Origin: Durusdinium trenchii
Taxonomy: Eukaryota; Sar; Dinophyceae; Suessiales; Symbiodiniaceae
Reading direction: 5' to 3'
Assembly: GCA_963970005.1 (NCBI GenBank)
Contig: CAXAMN010025306.1
Coordinates: 196,961 to 260,960, forward strand
DNA length: 64,000 nucleotides
Positions within the stretch are counted from its first letter, which is position 1, and each line of letters starts with the position of its first letter. Both the position numbers and the translations under genes were made by a program. This document shows, piece after piece, positions 34,959-46,839 of the stretch. Under the pieces are notes generated by a model. That model searched no databases and was not told the DNA's origin. It was given only the letters and a program-made list of their open reading frames with translations.

Positions 34959-35691
34959 TATCGACCCATCTTGATCTTATATATATATATAAATAAACAC
35001 AATACAATTCTAAATATTTTAGGCAACCTTCTTTTTATAACAGAACTAATATTTGCAATTCACGAAAGCTAGCTGTAGCTAGCTAGGGTGGGAGCCTAGG
35101 ACCTGAGTGTTGTTACTTGATATATTAGAACTATACCCTCCCCCCTCGCGGGGTTCAACTCTACCTTTTTCCTCCTCGGTATTTGTTGCTGCTGCTTGGT
35201 CGCTGCTGTTGCTGTTGGCATCTCATTTGCGCCTGGCTCTGTGCCTGGCTCTTGACTGCTTGCTGGTTGCTGCTGCTTACTAATTGCATGCTTGGTGCTG
35301 CTGGATGCTGGATGCGCTATTCGCTATCCACGTAAATCAAAAGATGATACTTATTACACACATGAATGATAGAACCTAGTAAGATGTTTGAACGGGCTGT
35401 TTGCTTCACTCCTGGTAGTCCGCGTTCTATGTTCGAGCGACAGGGAGCATGCACAAGCGTTGCGACGGAGTCTTCGGTCGCTGACACATGTTCGCATGCA
35501 ACCCCTAGATATTAATTATGCACACCGCTGCTGGCTGCATCGTCCGCATTTATTTGTGGAAAAACAGAGATATATTAGATATATCTGTCTTTCCACGTCG
35601 CCCTTCTACAATTACTTAGGCAGCACCTATATGTGCTATTGTTCGAGACCAAATGTTGGGGCACGAAAGACTAAGGAAAGCTCACTCTTTC

Positions 35692-35893
35692 CCTGCTGCT
35701 GCTGCTTGGTAGCTGGTGGTGCTGCTTGGTAGTTGTTGCTGGCGCTGCTACTGCTTAGTAGCTACTGCTGCTGCTTGGTAGCTGCTCCTGCTGCTGCTGC
35801 ATGGTAGCTGCTGTTGATGCTGCTGCTGCTGCTTGGTAGCTGCTGCTGCTGTTGCTTGGTAGCTGCTGCAGCTGCTTGGTAGCTGGTGTTGCT
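35692..35893 (+). repeat. CTG-rich minisatellite with GCTTGGTAGCTG unit
   Basis: Irregular units of (CTG)2-5 followed by CTTGGTAGCTG. At the RNA level such CUG arrays can fold. An earlier looser block of similar sequence spans about 35180-35310. Confidence 0.9.
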
Positions 35894-37083
35894 GCTTGCT
35901 AGCTACGCCTAGGCTTTTGCTGCCTAAAGAGCCTCAACGTTGTTTCTTTGCTTAATTTCGCTACCCCCTCTGGGGGATGTTGAATTATATTGATGTAAAT
36001 AACTATATAATATATATAATATTTATCGATAATATTTATACGATAATATTTATGCATATTTCGATTGCGTAGGTTTTTAGAATTTGGGGATTCGTGACGG
36101 GTATTTTTAACGATTATAATTTCGTTGTGGTGCCGTGATTAATTTTTGTGGTAGATTTAAGGAAATCTCGTATTTTGATATTTTAGGTTTTTTTTTTTTT
36201 TAAGGAATAGGTTATAAGAAATTAGGATTGTTTTATTTCGATGCAATCTTCGTGGCAGGCATAGCATTTTGGACATGATGATAATCGGAATTTTATGGTA
36301 GGCACCGCATTTGATGAATTTCGAAATGTAGATTTCGTACGATTGATACATCTCAAAATTAAAATCTTCGTAGCATACGTATTTCGAATTTTATGATTTT
36401 CACAATGCAGATTTTGTAATACATAAAACATCATAGAATAATTAGTAAATTTGAGGCCGAGGGTAGGTGACGAAAATTACCAGGGATATATCCGTGTTAG
36501 TGGCGGCGAAACATACACCGTCTAATAATAAAGGATTGGTGGGATATCAAATGGAATGAGGTAAATATTTTGTTTTTTTTTAATAGGCATGGGATTGTTG
36601 GAGGGATGATTTATAAGGTCTCGTTCATGAGATAAAATATTTGTAAACCAAATGAATAGCAATGATATAACCAATTTTAGTTTATGAATCTGTTGCATTG
36701 GATTCCAAAATCTCCACGAAGGAGTTGAACCAAAATAGATGCCATAAGAGAGGTCCTAGGGGGGAGTTGAATCCGCGGGGGGCTCCCCCTCTATATATGA
36801 AATTTTTACGTAATGCGGGGATCTCGAGCATTCCAGCCCCTCATCTACTAAAACAAGGACAATTCCAGCTAGTTGTTACTAGCTTTCGTAAGCAAATGCA
36901 AATTTAATAGCAACAACAACGCTTATTAGTAAACCTCGAAAGATCTCGTCCCAAATATAATATTTATATCGAAATAAAAATGTCGTGCGCTTAGTAAATC
37001 TCAAAATGCATATTTTTGTAAGAAATATAAAATTCAGAATAGATATATCATTTAATGTTTTCAAATATTCATATTTCATTTTT

Positions 37084-37445
37084 CCATTCTCATTTCCACA
37101 CTCACTCCCACCCACACCCACTCTCACTCGCACTCCTTCACACACACTCACTCTCCCACTCCCACTTGCACCCACACTCCTCACACTCGCATTCACACTC
37201 ACTCACCCACCTTCAATCTCACTCACACTCACCTTCACTCTCACCCACACTCACTCTCACCCACGCTTACTCACGCCCACCTTCACTCTCACTCACGCTC
37301 ACCTACTCCCGCACTCACTCTCACCCACACTCACTCTCACTCACACTCGCACTCACACTCACTCTCCCACTCTCACTTACACTCCCTCTCACCCACACTC
37401 ACTCACACCCACCTTCACTCTCACTCACGCTCACACCCACTCATC
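37084..37445 (+). repeat. CACTC/CACCC minisatellite
   Basis: Degenerate tandem array of CACTCACACTCACTCTCACC-like units over about 360 bp, embedded in the AT-rich island. ORFs across it are repetitive Thr/Leu/His/Ser translations. Confidence 0.9.
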
Positions 37446-38690
37446 TAGATCTCTAGACTTTCTGCTTATAGACCTCACACACACTATTTGGGGTCTCTTT
37501 TTTTATAAAAAAATTGTAAGATTAATATATTTTTGATTTATACTATGATTTCATTGAATGCAATTATTAATCGATTGATTGGATGAATGAGATGATTGAC
37601 AAACGAATTATATATATAAGGTTTGTGTTATTGAACATTGTTTTTTGTTATACACGAACATATTTTTCTCGAATTCACGATTTTTTTAAAGCAAAGATTT
37701 TACTATATTCTATATTATATATATAATTTCTAGGTTTGATATCTATCGATTTTTGCTTTATCATGATTATTACGATTATTAATGCTACTACTATTAACAT
37801 TACGACGATTACTACTATTGGCACTACCACTGCCTATTACTATTCCTCCTCCTCCTGTTGCGGCCATTGGTTACTACGCTTTACGCCTAGAAATCTATCA
37901 ATGACGCATTATTTTTTGATGAAATATTCGCGAAAATTGACCAAGCTACGTAGCGAGAGACCTAGCAAGGCATGAATATGTTATGGACGATTATTGGATA
38001 TAATATGATGCACGTGAATGTAGGCAAATGATTGATCCATTGATTTCTTATTATATATAATTAATAAATCGTTTTCTAATAATTCATCCTCCATCAATTC
38101 TGATGATGCACCCAATGATAACAATGAAGAATACTCGTCAATCTCCTTTATATCATTCCCTCATTCTCGTTTACAACGCCAAAATGGAGCTCAATAGAAA
38201 TATTCAATTTATTATATAAAACCATTGAATTAAGAAAATTAATGATTTCTTGCACCGCTGCGTGTGTCGCACGCCCGACGACCGATGGAGCGCAGCGGCC
38301 GCTCGGCGGAGGCCGGCGCAGCTGAATGGAATGGTTTGGAAGAAGGGTTGGAATCCTGTAGAACTAGCTGCTGTGACTTGCGATAGATGTTTAACCATGT
38401 GTTATAATATATTATATATATATTTTGATTAATTAATTGGACATTTAATGTTAATTCCCGACGAGGATTTGATGATCTTGGATTAATTGATGCCCAATTA
38501 TCGAGAAGGGCTAATCTGCCATTGACCGAAACCCAAGAGGACCTTTCGAGAACGGTTCATAATGACACCTTCTTTACCTAGGATGGACCGAAATATTCAA
38601 CAGATGGAAATGATGCCTACATTCATTGTGGTGCGGGGAATAACATTTATCATCACATTAGCAATGCCCAAAAATTGATCCCATCAGATA

Positions 38691-38794
38691 AAGATTTATA
38701 TCCATTAAACCAGATGATTAGGATTCATAGATAATTANNNNNNNNNNAAGATTTATATCCATTAAACCAGATGATTAGGATTCATAGATAATTA
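38691..38794. other. Assembly gap (N10) between identical 47-bp copies
   Basis: Ten Ns at 38738-38747. The 47 bases before (38691-38737) and after (38748-38794) are identical. This is what results when overlapping contig ends are scaffolded without being merged, so the N gap is most likely artificial. Confidence 0.9.
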
Positions 38795-39826
38795 AAATAT
38801 TATTATTTATTAATGATATTCTTCCGTAATGGGGACCGAACAATCGTTAAGGGTTTTTGACGGACTAAAAAGATCTATTCTGTTTAACCGGATTAATTCT
38901 TCGCCAATGACACAAGGAATCCGGAATTGCTACTAAATATTCTTTTCCTAGGGCCAAAATCTATTCCAAGAACTATAAACATCTAGAATCGCCCATTACA
39001 ATTCCTTACATATTGGTCAATAATATTACAATATTAGAAAAATCCACCCACTCTTCAATAGACCCCCATAATCCTGTTTCCAACGTGTATAGCAACCTTA
39101 GAAATGATAATCTCATGTTCCCGATGCAACTCAATTACCAATTATTCCCCCAAATCAACATCATATATATATATTGGGTCGATCAAAATTCGGGTCATCT
39201 AATAATAATGATATTTTCGTTCCTAATATTAATACAATCTAATTAAATCCGGGCACGACGGCCCGAACAGATACCAATTCGAATAGCTTCTAGAATTGCG
39301 ACAATCTCTGTTCTGCCGTTTGTTTATCAATCTAGAAAGGATGCATCTTATAATCAAGAATCCTTAGTTAAAAGCTCGCAATAATTCGTCCTCAATAAAA
39401 AAATATATATATAATTACTATTTATTAATTCAATATTCAAAATCATTAAATATATTCAAATATTCATTTAATCTTCGATAATCACAACTATATAATATAT
39501 TTAAATTCATATAATCAATATTACATTCACAATATATTACTATTTTTATATGTATTTTTTACCTTAAATAAATTAAAATATTTTCCATAAATATCTTTAA
39601 GAATCATAAATATATTTAATACATACATATAATTTCAATAAATTAATTTTCGAAATAATTGTATATATAAATATTTATTTAAATACAATTATAAAGCAAT
39701 AATAAAATATCAATACCAATTTTTTAATATATTTAATATTTAAAAAAATAATTTAACAAAATTTCGTAATATAATATATTTTTATAAATCTTATATATAT
39801 TCAATAATTTATCTTTAAATTAAGTG

Positions 39827-40082
39827 TTTTTAGTCTGTGCGAATAAACCCCTTTCTACTGTTGTCGGTCTACGGAGCTGGAATGGGGTTTAGTTTTGATT
39901 AAACCCTTTTTGGTCGATTGATATTCATACCCTTGGGTTTGGGGTTTGGATCAGGATGTAAACCCTTTGTGCTCGAGTGAGGGCCCTTACTCGACCAAAA
40001 AGGGTTTAATCAAAACTAAACCCCAAGTACAGCTCCGTAGACCGACAATATTAGAAAAGGGTTTATTCGCACAGACTAAAAA
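39827..40082. mobile_element. Fold-back / MITE-like element with ~91-bp inverted arms
   Basis: Left arm 39827-39917 and right arm 39991-40082 are near-perfect reverse complements, differing at a handful of positions, around a 73-bp spacer. Ends read TTTTTAGTCTGTGCG and CGCACAGACTAAAAA. No coding capacity. The element lies exactly where AT-rich sequence changes to GC-richer sequence. A target-site duplication was not evident. The transcript would form a long hairpin. Confidence 0.75.
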
Positions 40083-40439
40083 AACCAGCCAATCCATCCT
40101 CTATAAAGTGTTTGTGGGCACATCTTGATGCATAGGTTCTTCCTTTGCCCACTGCGTCAGGTGGTCTCCTTACGCCACGCCGGGGCGGTGGATTTGAGGT
40201 GTGGTTTGGTGGATTCCACAAAGGACCTATACAAATGGAAGGACCGCAGTGGACCGGCCCGGACCGCCCGGACCGACCCGCAGTGGCCCGGCCCGCGGTG
40301 GCCCGGCCCGCCCGGACTATCCATGCACCTGTATAATGTATAGGCGCAAACTTGTGTGGTGCTCCGTCGAGGAACCTTGTTCAACCTACTACTAAAAAGA
40401 CAAGGTAACATGCGAAACAAATAAAACAGTGCAATCCAT

Positions 40440-40835
40440 TCATCTGGTCTTCCAGCTAAAGGCACATATGAGCTTTTGCTTGAATTTGTGTTCGCCGGCT
40501 GGTGTGGGGGCACCGTCTTTGCACCACCCTTTAGACTCACAATGAGAGCACCCAAATCCGCTTGGATCTTCCCAGCCTTCCACATCGCTGCCAATGACAC
40601 ATGTGCCTCGACCCTGCGACTTGACGAGCCCAGTGTCGCATCGATCGCAAGTAGATCCTTGCAAATCCACACATCCTGGGCATGCCATATTGGCACTGGG
40701 GCAGCAAACCTGGTCCATCTTGGAGTTTCCGATGTGAAGAAATTTGAAGCCAAACGGGCAGTCCGGTCGATCAAATGCCACAGCTGAAATACGTTGAGTC
40801 GTTGAAAGTGATCTCCGTGGCTCCTTGGTGTGCAC
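40440..40835 (-). CDS. Cys-rich protein exon
   Basis: 131 codons on the minus strand. The middle of the product is dense in Cys with C-P-x-C, C-D-R-C-D-T-G and C-S-H-C-E-S spacing, like small disulphide modules (EGF or GCC2/GCC3-like) of secreted or surface proteins. Other exons of the gene would lie at higher coordinates. The opposite-strand ORF at 40476-40787 lacks such a pattern. Confidence 0.4.
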   Translation of the reverse strand: MHTKEPRRSLSTTQRISAVAFDRPDCPFGFKFLHIGNSKMDQVCCPSANMACPGCVDLQGSTCDRCDTGLVKSQGRGTCVIGSDVEGWEDPSGFGCSHCESKGWCKDGAPTPAGEHKFKQKLICAFSWKTR

Positions 40836-40844
40836 TTTGCTACT

Positions 40845-41025
40845 ACTAGATTCTTGTTACTGGTAGTAAGGCACCTTGCTACTAGTAGCAGTAGCGTCCT
40901 TGCTACTAGTAGCGAGGCACCTTGCTACTAGTAGCTTCTTGCCACTAGCAGTAATGCCGTCGTTACTAGTACCAATGCACTTGTTACTACCAGCGATGCC
41001 CCTGCTACTACTAGCTTCTTGCTCG
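40845..41025. repeat. CTACTAGTAG palindromic repeat array, main block
   Basis: About ten units of the type GCTACTAGTAGC followed by spacer words such as GTCCTTG, AGGCACCTT or GATGCCC. GCTACTAGTAGC is its own reverse complement and occurs intact three times within 40877-40935. Confidence 0.9.
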
Positions 41026-41109
41026 TGCCTTGTGGGGAAAGTGTGGAAGCATTTGCCAAGTGGAGCAAACTTTCGGTCTGCATGCATTCATTATAGCATA
41101 GCTCTTCAC

Positions 41110-41273
41110 CAGCCAAGGAGGAATCGAAGTCTCTTGCTGCTGAGACCGCTCTTCCTGTTGCACCATCTCTTCAAACCTCTTGGGCTCCACAAGTCCTTCA
41201 AACTCGGAATCCGAGCCACCCAAGCCACCTGCTTCTGGCAATGAATCTGGCCTTGGCTCGACTGGCCTCATAT
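41110..41273 (-). CDS. Candidate exon, acidic/Gln-rich product
   Basis: The minus strand is open between an AAAG acceptor (just above 41273) and a GTGAAG donor (just below 41110). The product reads M-R-P-V-E-P-R-P-D-S-L-P-E-A-G, then a Ser/Asp/Glu patch and E-E-M-V-Q-Q-E-E-R-S-Q-Q-Q. Probably disordered. Relation to the neighbouring Cys-rich exon unknown. Confidence 0.35.
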
Positions 41274-41283
41274 CTTTGATACT

Positions 41284-42741
41284 ATGGCGCTGTTGGATCA
41301 AGGCGGATGTCCAAGCCATCCTTGTCTGACCCAGCTCCACGAGTAAAGCTAATGCATGATATGAAAAGAAAGAATGGACGGGCCATCCTTCCAAGGGGTA
41401 CACTGTGAGAAATTGCAGGCTTAGAGTTGCCAGCTGCGACAATTGAAGGGCAGAAAGCATGTTGCCAATTATGCACTGCCCAGCACATCCTTGCAAACGA
41501 CAGGAACAGTGGCCAAGAACGCATGAACTGCTCAAGGAGTAGTTGCATCTATTGCATCTTAAAGTTGTATATAATTATATAATACAACATTGTCAACCTT
41601 TTGGCTGTGGAAACTTAAATGATATGCTTGCTTGTGGGTTGAACAAGACAAAGGTTCCTCTCGAAGGTTGATCCTTGGAACCATTGTGCCAGCACTTGTG
41701 CTTCGCGACACAGCATTAGGAGGGTGGGAGCGACCCACCGGTCGACATAAAACAAAGGGAATGCTGGCAAAACAAGCACACCATCAGCCCAGGAGTTGCG
41801 GGGCCACTGCGGCATTTATTGTGACCTTGATCGCCTGAAAGAAGAAGTTAAGTTGGGAAGGATTGCCTTGGAATGGTCGTGAAAGGCTTTTGAGACTCTG
41901 AAAGCTTTCTTGCAGCACCAGGCGGATCAATCTCTCTTGTGGGGCAGCATGAGTTTTGGGTCACGGCAGGCTTTACATAACTTGAGAACTATATATATAC
42001 TAAAATAAAACAATATAAACATGTCTGATTCTGATAGATTAGATCGACAAATCAACTAACAGAATAGAATTGGCACTTGATTCGCTCCTTTGTGCTCCTT
42101 CGCACTGCGGCTACATCTCCCCGATCTCGCTCACACATATCACTTGAGCAAAGACGGCAGTAAGGTGCTCTCAAAGCTCTCACTCTGTACATGTGCAAGT
42201 GCAAAGCTTCTGGCAAAAAGCTGGCATGCTGCACATGCCCAGCAAAAGATACGACGCCCTTCTGTGCCGTTCAAAATAGCAGCATTTCCAGGTCGAGATT
42301 CACCTTCACCCGCTTGGGCAATTCTAGAGTATTCCAAGCAGGTAGCAATATATTATTCAAACAAACAATGGCAAACATCATTCCAACAGCAATGCCTTTG
42401 TAGCTCTTGCAAGCGCTTCATCAAAGGATCCTGGTTGAGGCTGGGCTGGCAGAAAGGCCAATGTCGACAAGCACATATGGTTTCAAGATAAATAGTGCGT
42501 CGGAAGTGCGTCTTAAAAGCATATGTGTCCAAATATATTTTCTTTTGGGGGTTGACCACTAGAAAGCTTAGAAGCTGTATATAAGCAAGCAAAGCTCGGG
42601 TTCTTTGTAAGTAATAAACTAGCAAGCTGAAGTAGCTATATATATATATATGATAATATATACTACCCAGGACGCAGGAAAGCTCAGGCGTCAAGATTGA
42701 TTGAAACTTAACTTCAAAGGACTCACTCTGCAAGTTCGCAC
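41284..42741. other. Interval without recognised gene
   Basis: Several ORFs of 60-130 codons on both strands, plus a short (TA)n run at about 42638-42655. Nothing recognised. Confidence 0.45.
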
Positions 42742-43046
42742 CTCTGTGGTTTCAGGTACTGGTGTGGCCACAGGTGCTGGAGTAGCAGCGGCTCCTGCAA
42801 ACGTGTCCGACGTCATTAAAGCATCAGCAGAAAACTGCATATTTCCACTTGTTTGTTTGCACGGTAAAACGTCCTGTATCCATCAATTGCGACTTGTCAA
42901 GGGCGAGCTCCTTACAAAGCCAATTCATGCCACTTCATGCAAATCATACAGCAACAACCAGCAACTTCCGGCAAAATCCGCCCACACCTCGTAAACTCTG
43001 GCAACAGCGGAGTCGATCTCAGTCTCATCATCTGATTCTTGGAAGC
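42742..43046 (-). CDS. Two candidate phase-compatible exons
   Basis: Exon 43046-42988 (59 bp, preceded by CTTGCAG, followed by GTGTGG) reads F-Q-E-S-D-D-E-T-E-I-D-S-A-V-A-R-V-Y-E. Exon 42834-42742 (93 bp, preceded by ATGCAG, followed by GTGCGA) reads F-S-A-D-A-L-M-T and then an Ala/Pro/Val-rich segment. The first ends on a codon boundary and the second begins on one, so joining keeps frame, which supports a minus-strand gene here. Confidence 0.35.
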
Positions 43047-43254
43047 CTGCAAGGCTTCACAAAAATCAAGTTGAAACGCCCTGAAACAGGTTGTCTGACT
43101 CAGTGTCTCGTGGCCAGCCAGTGATGGGCTGCATAGAAAATCACTGTAAAATACAGGTGCAACAAACTGTCAGCTGGCAGATTGTTTGCTGAGCTGCCTG
43201 CAAGAGTCTCCCAAACCTCTTGTAATCAACTTGATTTATGAGCGGCGATCTAAG

Positions 43255-43365
43255 CCTCTTGCATGCGGTAAAGGACATTAGGAGCAAGGACGCTACTAGG
43301 GGCTCCTGGCCTTCTGCTAGGAACAAGGACGCTACTAGTAACAAAGGGCATCGCTACTAGGACTA
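43255..43365. repeat. CTACTAG palindromic repeat array
   Basis: Units GGACGCTACTAGG, GGACGCTACTAGTAAC and GCATCGCTACTAGG; same family as 40845-41025. Confidence 0.85.
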
Positions 43366-45261
43366 AAAGGGGGGTATCGATTTTTGCCGACCCATGCCGA
43401 CCCTATCGTTTTTGAAGGCTTGCGTTGATTTGGGAATTAGCACTCCCGCACCCGCAGTGGCAGACTCCCACACGTGACACAAAGCGTTCTATGGCTAAAA
43501 TGTTCTTTGCTAATACTGAGCTATCGTTTTGGGTGTCGTTTGCCATGCTGAAAATTCCGCTAAAACCCTGCCGTTTTGAGGCAACAAAAACAGGGAGGCA
43601 ACATCCAAGGGACCGCAAAGGATATATCTTTCTCAAAGCATATATCAAACATTATCAGACTATATATTTATCAAACATAATGCCCAAATAAATGTAGCTA
43701 ATCAAAATCAGGTATATATCGTTTTTGTTCCCCACCCTATCGTCCTTCAGGATCTGTACTACAATCACTAGCATGTTCAAACATGATGTCCAGGATCCTT
43801 TAAGCTATCATAAGGACATGTTTTGATAGGTGCTCCTATTATCCTATGGCGAATTGAGAGCAATGAGGAGCCAGCCTTCTTCCATCATCTCATCAGCTAT
43901 CTCCGCACGCATCATCTCTTGCCTCATCTCCTCAATGTTGGTGCAAAATTTTATGACCTGAATGATATAAATAAGATTAAATAAGCGTCTGATGTATTTC
44001 ACTATCAGTTGGAATCAAGGCTCCTCCATTGTCCGTTGAAGCTCTGGAACATTCATCAGCCTGACTACTTCTTCTTTGAGCAACTAGGACTCTGTCGAAG
44101 CTATTCGAGCCACTGCCTGTTCATCTCCTTCATCACACCAGACGACATCTTCAAAGCACTCGCTGTCGACATTGATGCCACGGCCTTCTTCTCAACTCTT
44201 CACTTTGGAAGCTCCGGTGTGAGTGTGAGCGACCATGCCTTTCTGTGATGCCATTAAATTATACATCAGACTCATCATCCATCATTCTTGGATGCTGACA
44301 GTGGTGAGATGCAAGTTGACAGCTGACATGGAACATTTGGTCCTGGCGCATGATGGGGGTCGCTTTGGATCATTTCAGGCTTGCGCTCTTGCAGCTCCTT
44401 TCCAGCCGCGCTACTGCCTTTCTGGAACGCACAACTTGCCGAGCCAAAGTTTTGACCTCAGAAAATGTGGAAAGCCAAATGAGAAAGGAAGTTACACAAT
44501 GTTACACATTGCACATACTAGCACCGCTGACAAGAATGGGTGGTTGTGAGCCTACTGACAAGTCTTGTGCAGGTTCTGAGGCTGTATTGGTAGAAACCGG
44601 ACTTGTTGGCTCACAAAGTAGGATTGAGTGTCAAAGGTTGTCCACAGGCGCATGCGGCCCTGTGCGGGACTCATGGGGAAGTAGAAAGCACAAAAAAACA
44701 CAACAAATTCCACCGAATATCACCCAAACTCGTCTATGTGTGCAAAAGCTTTATGTGAGAACACTTCACGTGGCAATCCTGCAGATGAACTACTAGTAAC
44801 TATTTCGAGTAGTGTCCAGTGTCAAGACCCCAAAGAAGTACTTGCTGGGACCGTCACACTTGCGGCCTGGCCCTTTTCAGCCATGGTCTTGATTTCCTTC
44901 TTGAGTTTCTCTTCTTCTTGGCCTCAAATCTCAAGCCGGCTGAATCAATAAATATATAGGAAACCAAGTCTCAAAAAGCAGGCAGCCATTTTGACATGCT
45001 GCAAACTCGGTGGGGTACGCATTCTGGACACATCACGGTCTATTCGGCGCGACTCGCCACGAATCTGTCTCTGCCACTCTCTGGCCTGGAAGCAAAGTTG
45101 GCAGAACCGCTTGCAAGAGGATACGACAAATCATTAAACCTTGAATTCAAAAGGAGGCAAAAACGTGTGTTCACTTTCTGAGTTTCTCCGAATTTGCAGA
45201 TTGAAACTGAGCCTGATTGGCTTCAATCTTTGGCTTGGCTGGTGAGTGGGATTCGAGTTAC
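43366..45261. other. Interval without recognised gene
   Basis: Only ORFs below 150 codons; the longest (44350-44796, plus) has mixed composition and no domain I recognise. Confidence 0.4.
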
Positions 45262-45349
45262 CTACACTACGGCGTCTCCGTCGCCGTGCATCTCCCCTAT
45301 GTCCAGCCTTCTCTTTGACTGTTTCCTCCTTTGACTTGCCATTCCCCAT
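45262..45349 (-). CDS. Candidate first exon with N-myristoylation motif
   Basis: ATG at 45349 opens M-G-N-G-K-S-K-E-E-T, a good N-myristoylation sequence (Gly2, Ser6, Lys7), then a basic A-R-R-R-R-R-R-S run. A GTAACT donor follows at 45261. Downstream exons were not identified. Confidence 0.3.
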
Positions 45350-46496
45350 GGCAAGGGAATGCAAGGGATGTAGTCCCAACAAAACACAAGGGCAAAAGAT
45401 AATAAACAAAGAGTCAAGCTTCAATCCATTCAGTTGCTTTGCGGTGCTGAGGTAATTACCTTGCCCTTGTTGCGAGACACTACTGTCTGTGGCTTGCTGT
45501 ATGACCTCTGGGAAGTCGCTGTAACTGGTTGGAGGATTGTAGGATGGTATATTTATACTATATAATATAAGAGATCAGTAGACTGATAGACGTACGCAAG
45601 GATCCAACGATCAATGCACTGCGGAGAGCCATCAATTGTGGGGAAGTCATGCAATGTACAAATTGTGCAAAGTCATCAAAGTGCACTAGCCTTTCCACTG
45701 TCATTGTTTATTAATTCCTTCTCAAAGTAGGTCCTGCTCATCCTTTTGGCAACTTTCTTCGCGTGAAACAGGTCGTCACCATCTTTGACATGACCTCTAC
45801 GTGCCGCTTTCGCGACACCAGAAACTGGAACAAGGTGTTTACTTTTTGGGGGGGTAGAAAATAGTAGCTTAAGTAAGTAAGCTACTACCTAGGACGCAGG
45901 ATAGCTCACCGCACTATTCATTGTTTAGGACAATGATTCAAACGAGGCCCGGACATTCATCCTGCTTCAAATTGTCCCTGCCAAAGGAGTTTGGGGCCAA
46001 GCAGCGATGCATACAGCTTCTGTGCATTGAGCGCTATTCTACGTCCAAACCACACAAACATCCCAACAAACTTTGCACATGCATAATGTGGCCGCTGGAA
46101 AAGGACAGGTTTGATCCTGCATTCTTGCACACTATACTCATGATGGCCATCCCTTCAGCCAGGACTTGCCCAAATAGACATTCTTTTTCAAGCTGGTTTC
46201 GCGGTTTCGGGACTGGAGATCTCCAACGCATGGCCATGGGACCGGGTTTCCTCTTTCCAATTGGCCGAGGTGACCCTGGCCCTCACCAAAACTTTGAGCT
46301 TCTCGATTCCAACAAAGCGGGACATTTCATCAGCCAACAAACGTTTTGCTTACCCAACATGAGACGCCCAATGTGTTACCAACAGGCACAATCTTGGCAA
46401 CAGTCCCTGGGAAGGGTTGAAGCTTATTCTGGGGCACAAAATGCGTCGGTGTTCTCCATGCACGAGCAAGTGAGACAGACCTCTTATCCTGGAAAC
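45350..46496. other. Interval with possible further minus-strand exons
   Basis: Minus-strand fragments such as R-L-L-A-D-E-M-S-R-F-V-G-I-E-K-L-K-V-L (about 46338-46280) and F-P-G-T-V-A-K-I-V-P-V-G-N-T-L-G (about 46419-46372) look coding but lie in different frames with no room for an intron between them, so decay or misreading is possible. The plus-strand ORF at 45921-46550 is probably a shadow. Confidence 0.3.
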
Positions 46497-46618
46497 TGTA
46501 GAGCTCGCAATTCCTGCGATACTCTAGTCAGTCTTTCCAGAATGCTCTGACATTCTCCATATTCTGACTGAAACAGCTGCACAGCTTGCAGGGTACTGCA
46601 CAGCTCTCGACTTAGTTC
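46497..46618 (-). CDS. Candidate coiled-coil exon
   Basis: After a CGCAG acceptor (46619-46623) the minus strand reads E-L-S-R-E-L-C-S-T-L-Q-A-V-Q-L-F-Q, then E-C-Q-S-I-L-E-R-L-T-R-V-S-Q-E-L-R-A-L. The heptad-like spacing of Leu suggests a coiled coil. It may be the next exon of the 448-aa gene upstream. The 3' limit is approximate. Confidence 0.35.
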
Positions 46619-46839
46619 CTGCGATGCGATGCTGCAGTTTCCAACAAAAACCAACCATTCTCACAGATTTTGAGTGGCGGCTTTGAGTTCCATATGACAA
46701 GAACCTTTATCAGGTGCTCAGCAGGAACATATCTGATCATCTGGATTCAAGCTCCATTTCGGAGTCTGTCCAGGGCACAAATTGAAAAATCAAGCGAACC
46801 TCTGGATATTTATAACCTTCGTTCATCTTCGTTCAACGT

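Larger units (their letters stand above)
35980..39826. other. AT-rich island
   Basis: About 3.8 kb of markedly AT-rich sequence with long (TA)n and poly-A/T runs, in contrast to the more balanced flanks. Exceptions are the CACTC-type minisatellite, a short GC-rich spot at about 38250-38325 and a G/C segment near 36750-36785. No ORF of coding character. It contains the assembly gap and ends abruptly at the fold-back element. It may be a long intron or intergenic spacer, or sequence from another source joined by scaffolding. Confidence 0.7.

Noticed and set aside
37055..37536. Two long overlapping Ser/Thr/Leu/His repeat ORFs
   Set aside because: Translations of a CACTC minisatellite with no unique sequence.
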